7,668 bases of DNA. Source: Candidatus Omnitrophota bacterium (GTDB lineage: Bacteria; Omnitrophota; Gorgyraeia; Gygaellales; Profunditerraquicolaceae). Location of the stretch: the NCBI GenBank assembly GCA_016931435.1, contig JAFGET010000161.1, positions 1 through 7,668 of the forward strand. Direction: 5' to 3'. The notes beneath the pieces are model-generated. The model ran no database searches, had not been told where the DNA came from, and was given only the letters and a program-made list of their open reading frames with translations. Made by a program: the position numbers and the translations under genes. Numbering within the stretch: the stretch's first letter is position 1; each line of letters begins with the position of its first letter. Of this stretch, positions 5,396-7,668 are shown piece after piece.

Positions 5396-6829
5396 ATGTA
5401 CGAGGCAGTCATTGGGTTGGAAGTGCATGTGCAGCTTAAGACCAAGGCTAAAGTTTTTTGCGCATGCTCTACGGAGTTTGGGCAAGAGCCGAATACGCAG
5501 ACCTGTCCGGTCTGCCTGGGGTTTCCCGGGGCTTTGCCGGTCTTAAACTTTACCGCGCTGGAATACGCCGTAAAAGTAGGCCTTGCGCTTAATTGTTCAG
5601 TGCAGGAATTTACCAAATTTGACCGCAAACACTATTATTATCCGGATCTGCCTAAAAATTTTCAGATCTCTCAATATGACTTACCTGTCGCTAAAGAGGG
5701 ATATCTTGACATTGAAGTTGGTTCAGGGCAAAAACGCATCCGTATCCGTCGGGTCCATCTGGAGGAAGACGCCGGTAAACTGATACATAGGGATAATATC
5801 AGTCTGGTAGATTATAATCGCGCCGGCCAACCTTTGCTGGAGATAGTCTCAGAGCCCGATATCCGTTCGCCGCAAGAAGCCTATGAATATCTGGTAGATT
5901 TAAAAAGCATAATCCAATACTTGGGGGTTTCTGATTGCGATATGGAAAAAGGGACATTACGCTGCGACGCTAATATTTCGATAAGGCACAAGGGCGCTAG
6001 CGTGCTGGGGACAAAATCCGAATTGAAAAACCTGAATTCCTTTAAAGCCGTAAAGGACAGCTTAGAATATGAAGCCCAAAGACAGCAAGGGTTAGCCGAA
6101 AGCGGCCGGGAAATCATCCAGGAGACGCGGCTTTGGGATGAAAAGTCATCCCGGACTCTTGTCATGCGCAGTAAAGAAGAAGCCAAGGATTACCGTTATT
6201 TTCCTGAACCGGACTTGCCGCCGTTTATAATTTCCCGCGAAAAAATCGCGCAGATACGCCAGGGTATTCCCGAGCTTCCCAAGGAAAGAAGGAGCCGTTT
6301 TCAAAAAGAGTACGGCCTGTCACAATACGATTCGGGGATCCTGGTCTCACTTAAAAACAATGCCGAATACGCGGAAGAGCGTTTTAGGATCTGGCCCGAT
6401 AAAAATAAAAAACTTGTTGCTAACTGGTTGATCGGCCCGCTTACCGCAATAGCCGCACAAAGGAACCAGGAGATTTTCCAGTTGGAGATTTCCCCGGAAG
6501 ACTTTTTGGAATTGATAGAGCTGGTTGAGAAGAAGCAGGCGATTTCTAATCTGAACGGCAAAGCAGTGTTGGAAGAAATGGCCAAGACCGGCAAGCCTCC
6601 TTCGGTGATCATCCAGGAAAAAAACCTTTCTCAGATCTCCGACGCAGGCTCTCTGGAAAAAGATATTGACGAGGTGATCGCCGAGAACGCCTCTTCGGTC
6701 AATGATTTTAAGTCCGGTAAAACCAACGCCCTGATGTTCTTGGTCGGGCAGGTGATGAAAAAGACAAAAGGTAAAGCTAACCCGAAAGTTGCGCAGGATA
6801 TTTTAAAGCGGAGGTTAAGCGGTGAATAA
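5396..6829 (+). CDS. gatB: Asp/Glu-tRNA amidotransferase subunit B (GatB), kinase/transamidase subunit with zinc site
   Basis: This 477-residue protein has full GatB length. GatB binds the misacylated tRNA, phosphorylates the side-chain carboxylate with ATP and transfers ammonia delivered by GatA. The N-terminus has VIGLEVHVQLKTKAK, then Cys residues at 22, 24, 37 and 40 (C-x-C...C-x2-C), the zinc-binding version of the cradle domain known from homologues such as that of Aquifex. Family signatures follow: DRKHYYYPDLPKNFQ from residue 76, HLEEDAGK (121-128) with acidic metal-site residues, DYNRAGQPLLEIVSEPD, RCDANISIR and the KDYRYFPEPDLPP element. The last 150 or so residues form the helical and YqeY-like tRNA-binding tail. 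It is the third gene of the operon and overlaps the next start codon by 8 nt. GatCAB alone does not tell whether Gln, Asn or both are made this way. Confidence 0.97.
   Translation: MYEAVIGLEVHVQLKTKAKVFCACSTEFGQEPNTQTCPVCLGFPGALPVLNFTALEYAVKVGLALNCSVQEFTKFDRKHYYYPDLPKNFQISQYDLPVAKEGYLDIEVGSGQKRIRIRRVHLEEDAGKLIHRDNISLVDYNRAGQPLLEIVSEPDIRSPQEAYEYLVDLKSIIQYLGVSDCDMEKGTLRCDANISIRHKGASVLGTKSELKNLNSFKAVKDSLEYEAQRQQGLAESGREIIQETRLWDEKSSRTLVMRSKEEAKDYRYFPEPDLPPFIISREKIAQIRQGIPELPKERRSRFQKEYGLSQYDSGILVSLKNNAEYAEERFRIWPDKNKKLVANWLIGPLTAIAAQRNQEIFQLEISPEDFLELIELVEKKQAISNLNGKAVLEEMAKTGKPPSVIIQEKNLSQISDAGSLEKDIDEVIAENASSVNDFKSGKTNALMFLVGQVMKKTKGKANPKVAQDILKRRLSGE
6810..6814 (+). promoter_or_regulatory. 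Shine-Dalgarno site of the ctpA-like gene, inside gatB
   Basis: GGAGG sits in the last codons of gatB, 7 nt before GTG 6822. This spacing decides the GTG start, which gives a complete signal peptide. No ATG in this frame occurs before the one at 7022, far inside the protein. Confidence 0.75.
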
Positions 6830-7668
6830 AAAAATTTTATTTTTTTTAGGGTTCCTGGCTGTGCTTACAGCGGTTTCCGCTTTAGCTTTATCGGATACGC
6901 GGAAGAAAAAAGATGATCTATATAATCAGGTAAGCCTTTTTTCCGGCGCCCTGGCTATCATCCAGGAGGATTATGTGGATGAGGTCACTTCTAAGGACCT
7001 GATTTACGGAGCGCTTAAGGGTATGCTTTCCTCATTAGACCCGCACAGCCAATTCATGGACCCTGATACTTATGAAGAGTTAAAAGTAAACACGGAAGGA
7101 AAATTCGGCGGCCTGGGTATAGAGATCACTATAAAAGACGGCCTCTTGACTGTGATCGCCCCTATTGACGGGACCCCCGCCTGGGAAGTCGGGATCAAGG
7201 CAAATGATCGGATCATCAAGATAGATAATGAAGTTACCCGGGATATTACGATCACCGATGCTGTAAAAAAATTAAGGGGGGAACCGGGTACTTCGGTCAA
7301 CCTTACTGTCTTAAGGGAGCCGGATAATAAGATCCTGGAGTTTAAGATAACCCGGCAGATCATAAAGATAAGGTCGGTCAAAAACGCGCAGATTTTGGAA
7401 GACGGTATCGCTTATATCCAATTGGTGGAATTCGGGGAAAACACCCCTAAAGACCTGGATTATGCCCTCAATGACCTTATGAAAAAAGGGATGAGCGCCC
7501 TGGTTCTCGACTTGCGTAATAATCCCGGAGGGCTCTTGGATATAGCGGTTAAGGTAGCTGAAAAGTTCGTGGAAAAAGGCAAGCTTATAGTCTATACCAA
7601 GGGCAGAAAAGAACAACAGAGCTTAAGTTTCGAATCTTCCTGCGCGCGGCCCGTTTTAGATTTACCTA
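6822..7668 (+). CDS. ctpA: Carboxy-terminal processing protease (S41 family, CtpA-like), 3' end cut by window edge
   Basis: The frame is open from GTG 6822 to the window end (282 codons). It encodes an exported S41-family protease, which cleaves C-terminal regions of periplasmic or envelope proteins. The N-terminus is a signal peptide or membrane anchor: NKK, a hydrophobic core at about residues 5-20, and a possible cleavage site after ALA (20-22). An N-terminal S41 domain follows (YVDEVTSKDLIYGALKGML, then LDPHSQFMDP at 72-81), then a PDZ domain at about 95-170 (FGGLGIEI, GIKANDRIIKID, LRGEPGT). The protease core begins at about 195, with LVLDLRNNPGGLLD around 227-240. The catalytic serine and lysine of this family lie further on and are outside the window, so activity cannot be judged. 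GTG overlaps the end of gatB by 8 nt with a good ribosome site, implying cotranscription and possible translational coupling. Confidence 0.94.
   Translation, partial: MNKKILFFLGFLAVLTAVSALALSDTRKKKDDLYNQVSLFSGALAIIQEDYVDEVTSKDLIYGALKGMLSSLDPHSQFMDPDTYEELKVNTEGKFGGLGIEITIKDGLLTVIAPIDGTPAWEVGIKANDRIIKIDNEVTRDITITDAVKKLRGEPGTSVNLTVLREPDNKILEFKITRQIIKIRSVKNAQILEDGIAYIQLVEFGENTPKDLDYALNDLMKKGMSALVLDLRNNPGGLLDIAVKVAEKFVEKGKLIVYTKGRKEQQSLSFESSCARPVLDLP

Noticed and set aside
6825..6847. AATAAAA/TTTTATT inverted repeat followed by a T-run, just after the gatB stop, as a terminator
   Set aside because: The stem is pure A-T with a 3-nt loop and would be very weak. The bases are codons of the ctpA signal peptide (Lys then Phe/Leu), which explains the A and T runs.

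Overview
This window reads as ordinary chromosomal sequence from a diderm (Gram-negative type) bacterium. It has dense same-strand genes, a periplasmic adaptor with a MacB-type exporter, and the GatCAB amidotransferase used by bacteria that make Gln-tRNA(Gln) and/or Asn-tRNA(Asn) indirectly. The general character (mid-range GC, a short-hairpin MacA, a stand-alone receiver protein, apparently leaderless promoters) resembles environmental lineages such as Omnitrophota. That placement is an impression only; there is no rRNA or other decisive marker here.

Layout, all genes on the + strand. (1) Positions 2-832 hold the 3' part of a MacA-like adaptor gene, followed after 8 nt by a full-length MacB-like fused ATPase/permease (841-2808). 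(2) After a 43-nt gap without a terminator come two tiny overlapping genes: a 46-aa Cys-rich protein (2852-2992) and a 45-aa single-span membrane protein (2980-3117). A conventional minimum-length ORF scan would miss both, because a longer spurious frame covers them. (3) A monocistronic, single-domain response regulator receiver (3161-3529) has its own promoter and an intrinsic terminator whose hairpin lies in the end of the coding sequence. (4) A second promoter drives gatC-gatA-gatB (3624-6829). The last gene overlaps the start of a CtpA-type S41 protease gene (6822 to the window end), which is cut off before its catalytic serine.

The exporter and the two small genes probably form one transcription unit continuing from upstream, where a TolC-like gene might be expected. 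The Gat genes and ctpA form another, pairing tRNA-dependent amidation with a secreted or periplasmic processing protease, most likely by proximity rather than shared function. All gaps between genes are under 100 nt. They hold two promoters of nearly identical architecture, both placing the transcription start at or within a few bases of an ATG that has no Shine-Dalgarno sequence. Genes inside the operons do have Shine-Dalgarno-like sequences. I found no mobile element, CRISPR array, tRNA or rRNA. I see no convincing new multi-gene system; the points most worth checking are the small-gene pair, the leaderless promoter pair and the unusually short hairpin of the adaptor.
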